This document shows positions 34,413 to 43,900 of a stretch of DNA of 60,348 bases, one piece after another. Each line of letters begins with the position of its first letter. Positions within the stretch are counted from its first letter, which is position 1. The notes beneath the pieces are model-generated. The model was not told the DNA's origin, made no database searches, and worked only from the letters and a program-made list of their open reading frames with translations. A program made the translations under genes and the position numbers. Source of the stretch: a bacterium (GTDB taxonomy: Bacteria > JAJVIF01 > JAGGVT01); assembly GCA_021157815.1 (NCBI GenBank), contig JAGGVT010000059.1:1-60348 (forward strand). Direction: 5' to 3'.

Positions 34413-35921
34413 ATGAAAGGAAAAACATCAGCAGAGATTTTTATTATTGCGGTATTCATTTGCATTTTCTCATCATCTACGCTAACCGCAAACCCAATAA
34501 CGCTGGAGGAATCAGTACAAAGAGGCTGGGTTCGAACAACGGGAAATTCCGGTTTTGATACGGCGTTTGATGTTGCTCTTGATAACAATGGCAATGTGTA
34601 TGTGGTTGGTAATATTGGCAAACAGGTTTCCATACCAGATGAAATCATTGTGAATGGCTATAAAACATCCTATATAAACGGTCATGACGCCTTTATTGCG
34701 AAATATGATTCGAAGGGTGAACATCGGTGGACTAAAATGCTGGATGGTGATTTTATATCCGCCAGCCAGATTTCAATTGATAAATCAGGCAATCTTTATG
34801 TTGCTGGAACATTCAGGGGGACATGCGATTTTAACCCGGATGATGAAGTTGAAAACAGGACATCGCATAAATTCAAAAGCGCTGATGCTGTTGATATTTT
34901 CGTAGTCAAGTTAAATTCGATGGGGCAGTTTATCTGGGCAACCACATTTGGCGGTGATAATTCCATTGTTAAAAGCTATATTTCGATGGATATTGACCGT
35001 TCATCAAATGTGTATATCGGCGGATATGCAGCGGGAGGTATGGAATTCAATCTTGAATCCGGTCTTGAACAGTATCCAGCCAGCTCTCGAGATGACATAT
35101 TCATTTGTAAAATCAACTCATTGGGAAATATCAATTGGGCAAAAAGATGGGGAAGCAAATGTGAGGATATCGCGGTTGCAAGTGACGGCATGTTGTACGT
35201 TACCGGATGTGCGCACGGTATTTCCACGCTCAATAAAGAGAACGGCTCAATTGAAATCAACGAGGATGGCAAAAGGCGGGTTTATTTATGGGGGTTGAAT
35301 CCTGACGGGGAATTTGACTCACAGTGGTTGTGGGACACACAGGATTTCACCAGTTGGTGCCGCCTTTTCCTTGATAAAAAAGACAATCTATATTTGTCGG
35401 CTGGTTTTAAAGGCCAATTCGATGTAAATCCAAATGGTGGGGAAAAGTTAATTACAGCAACAGGTTCTAATGACATATTCCTGGCTATGTTTGACAAACA
35501 GGGTGATTTCCAGTGGGTTAAGACATTCGGTGGCGATGATAAGAATACTACAATGGATATCTCCGTGGATAGAACGGGATTTGTCTTCATCGCGGGATTG
35601 TATGGAGGTAACGGCGATTTCAATCCCGGCAATGGAACCGCTGAAATGACAGCTGTTCATAAAACAGATCCTTTCCTATCCAAATTCACTCGTGATGGCG
35701 ATTACAAGTGGAGCAGGTCATGGAAAGGCGATGGTAAAGTAACTGTTTTTTCAATCACGACTGATCCAAACGGGAACGTTTACATGTCTGGGCGATATAC
35801 AAAAACAATTGATTTCGCGCCGGGACCAACCAATGATACTCAAACAGCAGTCGGCAAGTCAGATGCTTTCCTGCTTAAACTGACACCGCAGGGTAAATAT
35901 CTGGGGTGGATGGATTTTTGA
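34413..35921 (+). CDS. Secreted SBBP beta-propeller protein
   Basis: A 502-residue protein. I prefer the ATG at 34413 because an AGGATGG lies eight bases before it; the ATG at 34401 has no spaced site. A signal peptide (about 1-27, ending TLTANP) lacks a lipobox cysteine, so the protein is probably secreted or periplasmic. The rest is SBBP repeats: GNVYVVG, GNLYVAGTF, DFNPDDE, VYIGGYA, NPGNGTAEM and DAFLLKLTPQGKYL. It is related to the C-terminal half of the protein at 7224-10259. The 8-bp array directly upstream means its promoter is either in or before the array. Confidence 0.85.
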   Translation: MKGKTSAEIFIIAVFICIFSSSTLTANPITLEESVQRGWVRTTGNSGFDTAFDVALDNNGNVYVVGNIGKQVSIPDEIIVNGYKTSYINGHDAFIAKYDSKGEHRWTKMLDGDFISASQISIDKSGNLYVAGTFRGTCDFNPDDEVENRTSHKFKSADAVDIFVVKLNSMGQFIWATTFGGDNSIVKSYISMDIDRSSNVYIGGYAAGGMEFNLESGLEQYPASSRDDIFICKINSLGNINWAKRWGSKCEDIAVASDGMLYVTGCAHGISTLNKENGSIEINEDGKRRVYLWGLNPDGEFDSQWLWDTQDFTSWCRLFLDKKDNLYLSAGFKGQFDVNPNGGEKLITATGSNDIFLAMFDKQGDFQWVKTFGGDDKNTTMDISVDRTGFVFIAGLYGGNGDFNPGNGTAEMTAVHKTDPFLSKFTRDGDYKWSRSWKGDGKVTVFSITTDPNGNVYMSGRYTKTIDFAPGPTNDTQTAVGKSDAFLLKLTPQGKYLGWMDF

Positions 35922-36045
35922 AAAACTTGTTTTAGTAAATATGAAAAAGCAGCAGAGGGTTAAAACGCTTCCTTGAATGCTGCAGAATCTGTGTCAGGTT
36001 GAATAACCTACCAATCAAGTCGAATAACCTACCAAGTCGAATAAC

Positions 36046-36172
36046 CCGTCATTCCCGCGAAAGCGGGAATCTATTTTATTCTGATTCAAATATGAAGCAA
36101 TGAAAGGAAAGACCTGTACGGAAGGCTGATTTAAAGAATAAATTGGATTCCCGCTTTCGCGGGAATGACGTA
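36046..36172. repeat. GTCATTCCCGCGAAAGCGGGAAT inverted pair
   Basis: Two opposed copies of CATTCCCGCGAAAGCGGGAA about 80 bp apart, the same family as 32458-32615. Smaller fragments continue to 36230. Confidence 0.6.
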
Positions 36173-36290
36173 ATCGTGCTTTCGCAGGAATGACGGAATT
36201 TTGTTCTCGTGGGAATAACAAAATTGGGGTCTGCAAATTTCAAAATGGATTCTGCAAATGAGAAGTCGGGAAAAAAGTAGCAGGAAAAAC

Positions 36291-36342
36291 GTCATTCCGA
36301 CATCCTACGAGCGAAGCGAGGAGGATGGTCGGAATGACGTCC
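36291..36342. repeat. GTCATTCCGACATCC palindrome
   Basis: Arms CGTCATTCCGACATCCT and AGGATGGTCGGAATGACG around a 17-base centre with AGCGAAGCGAGG. It is related to the pair at 24345-24480. Confidence 0.55.
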
Positions 36343-36399
36343 TTATTATGTTCTTAGACGACTTCCAAACGGCACCCCTACAGAATATGATGCTTTTTC

Positions 36400-36484
36400 C
36401 TACTTAACCGACTTAACCTACTAACTTACTAACCTGCTAACTTACTAACATGCTAACATGCTAACTTACTAACCTTTTAACCAA
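36400..36484. repeat. 8-bp array, about 10 units, abutting a gene end
   Basis: CTAACTTA/CTAACCTG/CTAACATG units ending three bases from the stop codon of the minus-strand gene at 36488. It is shorter and more degenerate than the other arrays. Confidence 0.85.
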
Positions 36485-36487
36485 TTA

Positions 36488-38083
36488 TCAATACCCGCTT
36501 TGAACAACAATTAAGACTTTATCGATTTTACCGTCCGGCTCCTCTTTAACAGTTCCTTCTTCTATCAGAAGGTCGTTGTTGATTTTATCCGCCTGGTTGC
36601 CTTCGGCGCCAAATCCCATGAGTTCGTATTTGATAACTTTCACATTTTCATCATCAAAAATGGGAATATACATGAAATTGCCCGGAGTGCCGGGGAATCC
36701 GCATTCAACCATGGGAGCATCTGTATATGGGTTAATCGGAAATGCAGACATATAGCCCTTTGTTATGAGTTGTTCAGCATCATCGGGATACTGTCCAGCG
36801 TAGTCGACAGCATATCTTTCAATCGCGATTTGAATACTATGTGTGTTGCTTTTAACTTCTGCCTCCTTTGCCTTGAACATATATTTCATATTTTCCTTTA
36901 AGCCCATAATCATTCCCTCAATGCTTACATGGTAAATAAGCGAATAGATGGAACGATTCATCCTGCAGAATAAGCGTACACCATCGGAAGTATGAGAACT
37001 TTCAAAACGAACAATTCCCAAATCTTCGTTTTCAATCAGTTCCCTTATTTTGCCTTTGTGAAGGTCATCACCAGTCATCATTGTCATCGCTGAGAAAGCA
37101 TCATCGGGAATTATTGCCATGAATTTGTCAACGTTAAATGTAATCATCGCGTTCATGACAGGCGGCATTACCGATGAATACGCTGTTCGTTTTGGATTCA
37201 GCACATGATCAGCAATCTGCTCAAGCGTTTCCGGATCTGTCGCCATGACAAAGTAGTATTTATCGATGATGAAACTCGGCTCGATATCACCCGGGATGCC
37301 TAAATCGGTATATGTTACGACATCAAAGCTGTGCCATTTCGATTTCTTTTTAGTAGCTTTGTTTTCCTCAATGAAAATGTTGTCCATGATTCCGGCGAGC
37401 ATATCCATGTCCTTCTGGGTTATATTCTCCGCCATGGAGAAAATCAAACCGCCTTTGATTACGGGTTCGCCCATCATGGGCATTTCCAAATCGCTGATGA
37501 TAAGGTTCATTTCATCGCCAATTAGCTTTTCAGCTTTTTCAGAAACACCGTGGAAAAATTTGTATTTACCGCATTCTTTCTTCTTTTCACCAGGGTTGCA
37601 CTGTTCCATGAATCTGTGAATCAAGTTGATTGCATCACCCGGTTCCATTACAGTCGCCCACGCGAGAGTTTCCTGCTCGGGAATAAGCGTTCTCACCATC
37701 GACATTCGCGACTGCGGCTGAACGAAATCATTTATCGCTCCGCGTTCCGAGAGCGAATCCTTAAATCTGACCAGCGCCTTACCCAAAACCCATTCCCTCT
37801 CAAATTGGCAATCGAGAGTAACATCCTCCAAATCGCAAAGCCCTGAGCTCAGCAGTTTCTGATAAATCTTCTCAATTTCAGCAGTCTGATCTTTGCTCAT
37901 GCCGCTTGTGTCAAAGATTCTATCAACGTAGGATTTGATTACACTCAAATCCATTTTCAGATGATATGAGTATTCAAGAATGGGGTCATCAAGTTCCTGC
38001 GCCTGTGCATTGGCGGGAAACAATGGCAGGATAAAAATGAGCATAAGCAGTAGTGATTGTAGAATTCTCTTTGTTAAAAACAT
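36488..38083 (-). CDS. Secreted protein with a GspG-like C-terminal domain
   Basis: A 531-residue protein with a signal peptide cleaved near ANAQA (about 27) and a GAGGTGA start site. The first 390 residues look like a large periplasmic alpha/beta domain with no family I can name; they are rich in Met and Asp and contain HRFMEQCNPGEKKKECGKYKF-like Cys positions. Residues about 395-500 resemble the globular part of type II secretion pseudopilin GspG (SIQIAIERYAVDYAGQYPDD, then YMSAFPINPYT and a following loop) but without the N-terminal pilin helix. A GspG-like domain fused to another secreted domain is unusual; function is unknown. Confidence 0.7.
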   Translation of the reverse strand: MFLTKRILQSLLLMLIFILPLFPANAQAQELDDPILEYSYHLKMDLSVIKSYVDRIFDTSGMSKDQTAEIEKIYQKLLSSGLCDLEDVTLDCQFEREWVLGKALVRFKDSLSERGAINDFVQPQSRMSMVRTLIPEQETLAWATVMEPGDAINLIHRFMEQCNPGEKKKECGKYKFFHGVSEKAEKLIGDEMNLIISDLEMPMMGEPVIKGGLIFSMAENITQKDMDMLAGIMDNIFIEENKATKKKSKWHSFDVVTYTDLGIPGDIEPSFIIDKYYFVMATDPETLEQIADHVLNPKRTAYSSVMPPVMNAMITFNVDKFMAIIPDDAFSAMTMMTGDDLHKGKIRELIENEDLGIVRFESSHTSDGVRLFCRMNRSIYSLIYHVSIEGMIMGLKENMKYMFKAKEAEVKSNTHSIQIAIERYAVDYAGQYPDDAEQLITKGYMSAFPINPYTDAPMVECGFPGTPGNFMYIPIFDDENVKVIKYELMGFGAEGNQADKINNDLLIEEGTVKEEPDGKIDKVLIVVQSGY

Positions 38084-38243
38084 GGCAGTTCACCTCTTTC
38101 GGAATATTAAATCGCGTTAAGTTTGGCAAAGAGACAAATTTATGTCAAGCGCGGGGTTTTTCTTGAACCGTCATCGCGTTATAATATCTTTCCTTTAAGA
38201 AAAAGGATTGTTATTTGGATTTCTAATATTCAGGAGTATGACA

Positions 38244-39587
38244 ATGGCAAAGATATTCCCGTTCAGAGGCGTTCATTACAACGTGAGCACCATAGGCGAT
38301 TTAAGCGATGTTGTAACGCAGCCGTATGACCAAATCGATAAAGAGCTTCGCGAGAAATATTACGAGCAAAGCACTTTCAATTTTGTGAGAATTGTCATGG
38401 GCAGACCGGAACCCATTACCGAGACTGAAAATGTTTACACGCGCGCGGGTGATTATCTGAGCGAGTGGATGAGGGACGGTGTTCTTATTCGCAATGACAA
38501 ACCCGCTCTTTATGTATATCATCAGGAATACATGATTGAAGGAGAATCCGAACCCCGCGTGAGAAAGGGATTCATCCCGCTTGTCGAATTGCAGGAATAC
38601 GGGGAAAAAATACAGGCACATGAAAGAACTCTTGAAGCTCCAAAACTGGACAGGTTCAATTTGATGCTCACAACTGAGGCTAACACCGGAATGATTTTCA
38701 TGCTCTACAGTGAACCTGAACGTGAAATAAACAAAGCTCTTGATGAACAGATAAAAGGCAGGGAACCTGACCTTCTCGCGACTGATGAAATGGGCAATCT
38801 CCATAAGGTATGGGCTGTTACCGATGAGGCGACAATCAAGCGAGTTCAGACATTGATGGAACCGTTGGGGTTATTTATCGCTGATGGGCATCACCGCTAT
38901 GAAACCGCGGTCAATTACAAGAAGCACATGCTGAAAGAAGAAAGAACGTTTCCTCAGAACGCCTCGGAGAATTTTCATAACTGCATGTTGACTCTTGTTA
39001 ATGTTGATGAACCCGGGCTTACAGTCCTGCCGACACATCGCCTTGTGCATGATGTCCCGCCGGAACTGATGGAGAACCTTGTATCAAAAGCGATGGAGTA
39101 TTTCTCCATCGAGCATTTTCCGCTTTCCGTGGGTGATGATGTCGCTGTGCAAAGCGTACTGGATGCCATGAAAGCGCGAAAGCACGATGAACATCTCTTT
39201 GCAATGTATATCAGAGGCGATGATGAAATCAAATTGCTGTCGCTGAAAGATGAATCAGTGATGAACGAGATGGTCAGCGACTTTTCCGATGACTGGAAGA
39301 AACTCGATATCGCGATTCTACATACAATACTACTGGATAAACTGCTTGGCATTAATGCACAAAAACTGGCAGACAAAACCAATGTTGATTATCTCCGTTC
39401 AGCGTATGACACGCTGAAGAAAGTCAAAGAGGATAAAAAATACCAGTGCATGTTTCTTGTTAATGAGACAGGAGTCAAGGAAGTGGAAAAAGTCGCGCTG
39501 CATGGTGAGAAGATGCCGCAGAAATCGACTGACTTCTTCCCGAAACTTCTCAGCGGCATGGTAATGAATAAAATGATTCTTGATTAA
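38244..39587 (+). CDS. DUF1015-family protein
   Basis: A 447-residue cytoplasmic protein; I chose the ATG at 38244 after AGGAG, not the upstream 38208. The family hallmarks are FPFRGVHYN at the start, VTQPYDQI (about 23-30), DGHHRYETAVNYKKH (about 215-229) and the LHTILLDKLLG region. DUF1015 proteins are often called HTH-containing or serine kinase-like, but their role is not established; the HHRYE motif suggests an enzyme. Length is usual. It is single, and the space before it contains a TATAAT. Confidence 0.85.
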   Translation: MAKIFPFRGVHYNVSTIGDLSDVVTQPYDQIDKELREKYYEQSTFNFVRIVMGRPEPITETENVYTRAGDYLSEWMRDGVLIRNDKPALYVYHQEYMIEGESEPRVRKGFIPLVELQEYGEKIQAHERTLEAPKLDRFNLMLTTEANTGMIFMLYSEPEREINKALDEQIKGREPDLLATDEMGNLHKVWAVTDEATIKRVQTLMEPLGLFIADGHHRYETAVNYKKHMLKEERTFPQNASENFHNCMLTLVNVDEPGLTVLPTHRLVHDVPPELMENLVSKAMEYFSIEHFPLSVGDDVAVQSVLDAMKARKHDEHLFAMYIRGDDEIKLLSLKDESVMNEMVSDFSDDWKKLDIAILHTILLDKLLGINAQKLADKTNVDYLRSAYDTLKKVKEDKKYQCMFLVNETGVKEVEKVALHGEKMPQKSTDFFPKLLSGMVMNKMILD

Positions 39588-39608
39588 TTATGCAGCAGCA
39601 AATAAATA

Positions 39609-39706
39609 GTAGCCCGGTTTCTCATTAACCGTGGTAATGCGTGAATGTTACATATGCTTTCCCGGGAAATGGATTCCCGGGCTACAATAAAAAGAATCTT
39701 TTTCAG
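39609..39706. repeat. GTAGCCCGG/CCCGGGCTAC repeat
   Basis: GTAGCCCGGTTTCTCATTAA and a CCCGGGAAATGGATTCCCGGGCTAC hairpin with an intervening spacer, the same outer ends as the nested repeat at 32388-32902. It lies in the leader of the following gene, where its in-frame ATG at 39641 is probably not the true start. Confidence 0.55.
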
Positions 39707-39724
39707 AGGTCTCCTTTATTAATT

Positions 39725-40591
39725 ATGAAGCAGGATTTTCCTCAGATTAGTAAAATGGTAATTGACAGCATCCTGCTTGTCGGACGGCATTACTATCTCT
39801 ATTTCATACCGTTGATTTATTTATTCATCGCAACCATTGTATTTACAATAATAGGATTCGTGGGGATATCCTTCGTAATGGGCATTACCGTTTCGAGTTT
39901 GGTTACAACTGGAAGTCTCCCACAGGCAATCACCGTTCTGTTTTCAGGATATGGCTTCGTGTTTTTGCTTGTATTAATCCTGATCGGCGGATTTTTTACC
40001 GGCTATATCGGCGGGTTGGGGCAGATGCTCAAAGGCTTGTTGACAACCGATAGAATCAGTACATCGGAGTTTATCAACGGAATATTCAGGCATGGCCCAA
40101 GGTTGCTTTTGGGGCTTGTGTTTTTTTCCATCATAATCCTGCTGCCGTTTATCTGGGGAATTGACAGGCTGTTAAACATGTACGGAATATTCGATTTCGC
40201 CACGATGGAAAGCGGGTGGAACCACTGTTTGCGTGAGTCAATCGGACAGGCGCACTCCGGGATTGTGTTTTGGACATACGTGATGCAGATTATTATCGCT
40301 TACATTCTCAGCCTCTGGTGGGTTATTTCAATTTCCGAAACTCGGCATTTTATTTCGAGTTATATAAAAAGCGTCGTATTTGTATTTAAGAATCCGGTTG
40401 GCAGTATAGTTGTCATTCCCGGATGTGTGATTGCGTTAACGGTCGCGGCATTTATATTCTCGAACCTGTTTGGCGCAATGGGATTATCGTATGAACTGGG
40501 CTGGCTTGTCGGACTTTATCTTGTGTTGCCGCTTGTGTTTATAATCATTCTCCAGTTTTATGATCCGAGATATATTCCCGCTGAGAAATGA
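39725..40591 (+). CDS. Polytopic membrane protein of unknown function
   Basis: A 288-residue protein with about six membrane helices (near 22-45, 55-80, 84-110, 125-150, 185-215 and 235-280). I place the start at the ATG in ATTATGAAGCAG; an ATG at 39641 lies inside a repeat. I recognise no exact family; the plan of hydrophobic segments joined by Gly-rich loops (YGGLGQMLKG) resembles DUF4013-type membrane proteins, but this is weak. A large palindrome starts two bases after the stop. Confidence 0.7.
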   Translation: MKQDFPQISKMVIDSILLVGRHYYLYFIPLIYLFIATIVFTIIGFVGISFVMGITVSSLVTTGSLPQAITVLFSGYGFVFLLVLILIGGFFTGYIGGLGQMLKGLLTTDRISTSEFINGIFRHGPRLLLGLVFFSIIILLPFIWGIDRLLNMYGIFDFATMESGWNHCLRESIGQAHSGIVFWTYVMQIIIAYILSLWWVISISETRHFISSYIKSVVFVFKNPVGSIVVIPGCVIALTVAAFIFSNLFGAMGLSYELGWLVGLYLVLPLVFIIILQFYDPRYIPAEK

Positions 40592-40592
40592 A

Positions 40593-40690
40593 CCTGGGAG
40601 CGCTGGACTCTGGCCGGCGCATAGGCGCGAAAGCGCCTTCAAAAAAGGCGTGAACGCCTTTTGCGCCGGCCAGAGTCCAGCGCTCCCAGG
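40593..40690. repeat. Branched palindrome with a perfect 29-bp outer stem
   Basis: Arms 40593-40621 and 40662-40690 are perfect complements (CCTGGGAGCGCTGGACTCTG begins the left arm). Between them are two further hairpins, GGCGCGAAAGCGCC and AAAAGGCGTGAACGCCTTTT, so one strand can fold into a long stem with two side arms. It follows the membrane-protein gene by two bases and is followed by an 8-bp array. Confidence 0.8.
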
Positions 40691-40702
40691 GGGAAACATC
40701 TT

Positions 40703-40852
40703 TTAACTTACTAACCTGCTAACTTGCTAACTTACTAACCTGCTAACTTGCTAACCTACTAACCTGCTAACTTACTAACCTGCTAACTTGCTAACTTACT
40801 AACCTGCTAACCTGCTAACCTACTAACTTACTAACCTGCTAACTTTCTAACT
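40703..40852. repeat. 8-bp array, about 19 units, abutting a gene end
   Basis: CTAACTTA, CTAACCTG and CTAACTTG units running right up to the stop codon (40853-40855) of the 972-residue lipoprotein gene. With the inverted array at 43901 it brackets that gene. Confidence 0.9.
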
Positions 40853-43771
40853 CTAATATATTACGATCGCTATCTCATCAATACGAGCGGTTGTGCCGGT
40901 TGGTTCGTCGAGGTGGAGAAATTGGATTGCTATGTATGAGTCTAACGGGTCGCCGTCGAGGTTTAAATCGCCGCCCCAGAGGTAAGTATGCGGGTCGGAG
41001 GAGAATCGCCATGAGTTGTTTCCCGTGGGGACATCATCGAAAAATGTTCGGATATCCTCGCTGTCTAAATTGTAGGCGGTGAAATCTCCGGTTGATTCGA
41101 CTGATGACCATTCCAGTTCCGATGGTGTAACCCAGCCGTACGTTGGCTGTGTTGAGCAGGTGCCGAAAAACATTTCATCCTGAAAACCATCCTCGACATC
41201 GAAATAGATTGAACATTCGAGGTGGCGGACATCCGAATCGGGGACATCCCAGGTTTGTTTCGTAATGCCAATCCAGCGATTTGTGTAGCCGTCATAGTCG
41301 GGGAGTCGCAGGTGTTTGTCACCGTGCGCTGTTTCGGTTGATGTTTCCACATAAAAGCGGTGATCGTAGTTGGCGACATTTCGCTCGCAGTTACCGAACC
41401 AGCCCTCGCCGTCGTTGTCCTCATCGGTTAGCGTTTCAAATCCGTTGATTGCGATAAACGCCGGCTCGCAGGTGTCATATTCGGATGCGGGATTATCAAT
41501 TTCCGAACGCGCGCGAATTTCATAAGTCAATCCCTCGATAAAATGATTCGATGGCAGATGCTCTGCGGGAACGGTGAATTCGAGTTCCGTTGTGGCATCG
41601 ACAAACTGCATGTCGTTTTGTAATCCGTCGGTGGGGTCGATGTCGTAATAGATTGCGTATTGCACCGCAGATTGTTCAGGACCCCAGACCAGAGTCCATG
41701 GGCCTGATTCATCGAATGGGTAACCGTAATCGTTGGGGATGTCGCGGTTTACGGTGAGTTTAAGATTGCCGAATATTCCAAGGCAGTCCTCGATTATCAC
41801 ATTACAGGTAGCGAAAATCGTGTTGTTAGGCGGATTGCAGACATCGACCGCTCGAAACGCGACTGTGTATGTGTATGGGTCAGTGGATGGGCAATTCGGA
41901 TTTGTGAAAACGACATCCTCGAAAATGCCGTCCGTGTTGAAAGCATCGACAATGAAAAGACCGTCATAATCCCAGTCAGCCTGGTAAGATACGATTGGAT
42001 TGCCGCCGTTGTCGCTGGTTGCTGTGACAGTGAAATCAACCGACTGCCCGTTATAAATGCCTGTTACGGGGCATGATGGCGCAACGATTTCTCCCGTGAT
42101 TGGTCCGCAGCAGGTATCTACATTAATATCGCAGGTCGCGAACACGGTTACATTCGGCGGATTGCAGCTGTCGGTCGCGCGGAATGCGACTGTGTATGTT
42201 ACGGGAATATTTTCAGGGCAGTTCGGATTATCGAAACTAATATTCTCGAACTCGCCGTTGTAATTGGCGTCGTCAACATCGAAAGTTTCGCCGTCGTAAT
42301 CCCAGTCAGCCTCGTACCACGTTATCGGGTCGCCGTGATTCGCGCTGGATGCTGTTACGAGAAAATCGTACGGGTTTCCGCTTACTATCCCATCCGCTGG
42401 ACATGATGGTTGCAGCACCGAGCCTGTGATTAATCCACAGCAGGAATCTACAACTATTTCACAGGTCGCGAAAATCTCCACGTTCGGCGGGTCGTTGGCG
42501 TCGGTCGCGCGAAATGCCACAAAGTAGAAAACAGGTATTGGATCAGGGCAATTCGGATTTGCATAAGGGCCGCAACCGTTGAAAATGCCGTCCGTGTTTT
42601 CAGCATCGACATCAAATGTTTCGCCATCGTAGTCCATGTCGATTTCATAAAGGACAATCGGTTCCCCTCCGGGCAGGTTGGATGCTGTTACAGTGAAGTC
42701 CTGTGTTTCGCCATCGACAAATCCGGTTACCGGACATTCAGGTGACAAGACCTCACCCGTTATTTCACCGAAACCGGTTGATGATTTGACTACGATTGAG
42801 AATTCTCCGTAAAGTGTTGTTGTGCCTGAACCCTCTGACGTTGCCAGGATGTAGGCGATATAATTCCCCGCTGTCGCGCCGGTGTTGTTCACTAGAGTAT
42901 AAGTCCATGATGGCGCGGTTGCTTCAGTAAATGAAACGAGAATTTCGTCTGTAATTGATGGGCAGTACATCTGGACTGAATTGACATCCTGCTGCCAGTC
43001 GTAAACATCGACGCTGAGTGTACATTCTGAACCAACCGTTTCGAACAGGTCTTTGCTCTGCTTGAAATTTTTTATCGCAAACGGCTCATCGCAGTTTGAT
43101 GGATATGAGGCATCAATCGCAAATTCAATATCAGTAAACCCATCTGGGAAAAACAATTGGAATCTCTGGGTGTGCTCGCTTAATCCCTCAAAGATACGAT
43201 TTACACCGGTGTTTGAATACGCCTTAAACGGGTTAACGTCCGCGCCGCCTGGAATGTCATACAGCCCTGTCCAGTTATCCGCGTTTTTCAATCGACTGCC
43301 AAGATTATCGGTAAAGACAATAATGCGGATATCGTAGGCGTCGAAATCGTATGTGTTTGTGATTGCCGTATCGACATCGAGAATCGCGGTGAGCGGGTCA
43401 AAATTTATCACTGTATAAACAGGCGCGGGAATATAGGGGGTTACATTCCAGTGAAGCTGAATTTCACGGTTGGGGATTGTGGTTAATTCCAGCGTTTCGG
43501 GATTGAATTCCAATGTCCACGCGCCAAGCATGACATGGCTGGTTTGGTTATTCTCCCCGGAAACAATCGGAAGCGTTTCATCGGGAACAGGTTCGTTTGG
43601 TGTAACAGAAGTCGCGCTGTTAGAGGAACATCCGACTGAAATAACCGCCGATATAAAAATAAGAAAAAGGCAAATCCATGGGCACTTCAGGACATGCTGT
43701 GGGTTGTTTGTATTCCGCAAAAAAGGGGACAGTCCACAACAGGCTTCAAATCTGATATTTTCAATAGACAT
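40853..43771 (-). CDS. 972-residue surface lipoprotein with tandem Ig/PKD-like repeats
   Basis: A lipoprotein whose signal peptide lies unusually deep. Residues 1-22 precede the hydrophobic stretch, and the lipobox is VGC near residue 47. The GGGAGA site, the ATG and the first codons come from a family-C-like repeat core (43724-43835), so the start appears to have been acquired by repeat insertion. The N-terminal 250 residues are weakly related to the lipoproteins at 14087 and 7224. Three tandem units of about 100 residues follow (each with ITG-x-V/I-x-x-P-x-CP, then DWDYDGETFDVD and TVAFRATD-x-C-NPPN), Ig- or PKD-like and with conserved Cys, and then a beta-rich C terminus with WxDED/EDN patches. 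Probably an adhesin or structural protein. Confidence 0.82.
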   Translation of the reverse strand: MSIENIRFEACCGLSPFLRNTNNPQHVLKCPWICLFLIFISAVISVGCSSNSATSVTPNEPVPDETLPIVSGENNQTSHVMLGAWTLEFNPETLELTTIPNREIQLHWNVTPYIPAPVYTVINFDPLTAILDVDTAITNTYDFDAYDIRIIVFTDNLGSRLKNADNWTGLYDIPGGADVNPFKAYSNTGVNRIFEGLSEHTQRFQLFFPDGFTDIEFAIDASYPSNCDEPFAIKNFKQSKDLFETVGSECTLSVDVYDWQQDVNSVQMYCPSITDEILVSFTEATAPSWTYTLVNNTGATAGNYIAYILATSEGSGTTTLYGEFSIVVKSSTGFGEITGEVLSPECPVTGFVDGETQDFTVTASNLPGGEPIVLYEIDMDYDGETFDVDAENTDGIFNGCGPYANPNCPDPIPVFYFVAFRATDANDPPNVEIFATCEIVVDSCCGLITGSVLQPSCPADGIVSGNPYDFLVTASSANHGDPITWYEADWDYDGETFDVDDANYNGEFENISFDNPNCPENIPVTYTVAFRATDSCNPPNVTVFATCDINVDTCCGPITGEIVAPSCPVTGIYNGQSVDFTVTATSDNGGNPIVSYQADWDYDGLFIVDAFNTDGIFEDVVFTNPNCPSTDPYTYTVAFRAVDVCNPPNNTIFATCNVIIEDCLGIFGNLKLTVNRDIPNDYGYPFDESGPWTLVWGPEQSAVQYAIYYDIDPTDGLQNDMQFVDATTELEFTVPAEHLPSNHFIEGLTYEIRARSEIDNPASEYDTCEPAFIAINGFETLTDEDNDGEGWFGNCERNVANYDHRFYVETSTETAHGDKHLRLPDYDGYTNRWIGITKQTWDVPDSDVRHLECSIYFDVEDGFQDEMFFGTCSTQPTYGWVTPSELEWSSVESTGDFTAYNLDSEDIRTFFDDVPTGNNSWRFSSDPHTYLWGGDLNLDGDPLDSYIAIQFLHLDEPTGTTARIDEIAIVIY

Positions 43772-43835
43772 TATTCATTCTCCCAGTGTTTATCGCATTT
43801 ATAAACGTTATTGGGACAGTCCCCTTTTTTGCTCA
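43724..43835. repeat. Family A/C core repeat supplying a gene start
   Basis: A reversed, incomplete copy of the GGGGACAGTCC core: GTCCACAACAGGCTTCAAAT matches the core complement, and the right side ends in TTGGGACAGTCCCCTTTT. It lacks the terminal repeats of family C. The lipoprotein's start codon (43769-43771) and its GGGAGA lie inside it. Confidence 0.65.
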
Positions 43836-43900
43836 CGTTTTTACATGGGTATATCATATACTTAATAAGATTTAAAGAACAAATAGTATTATAGCAGATA

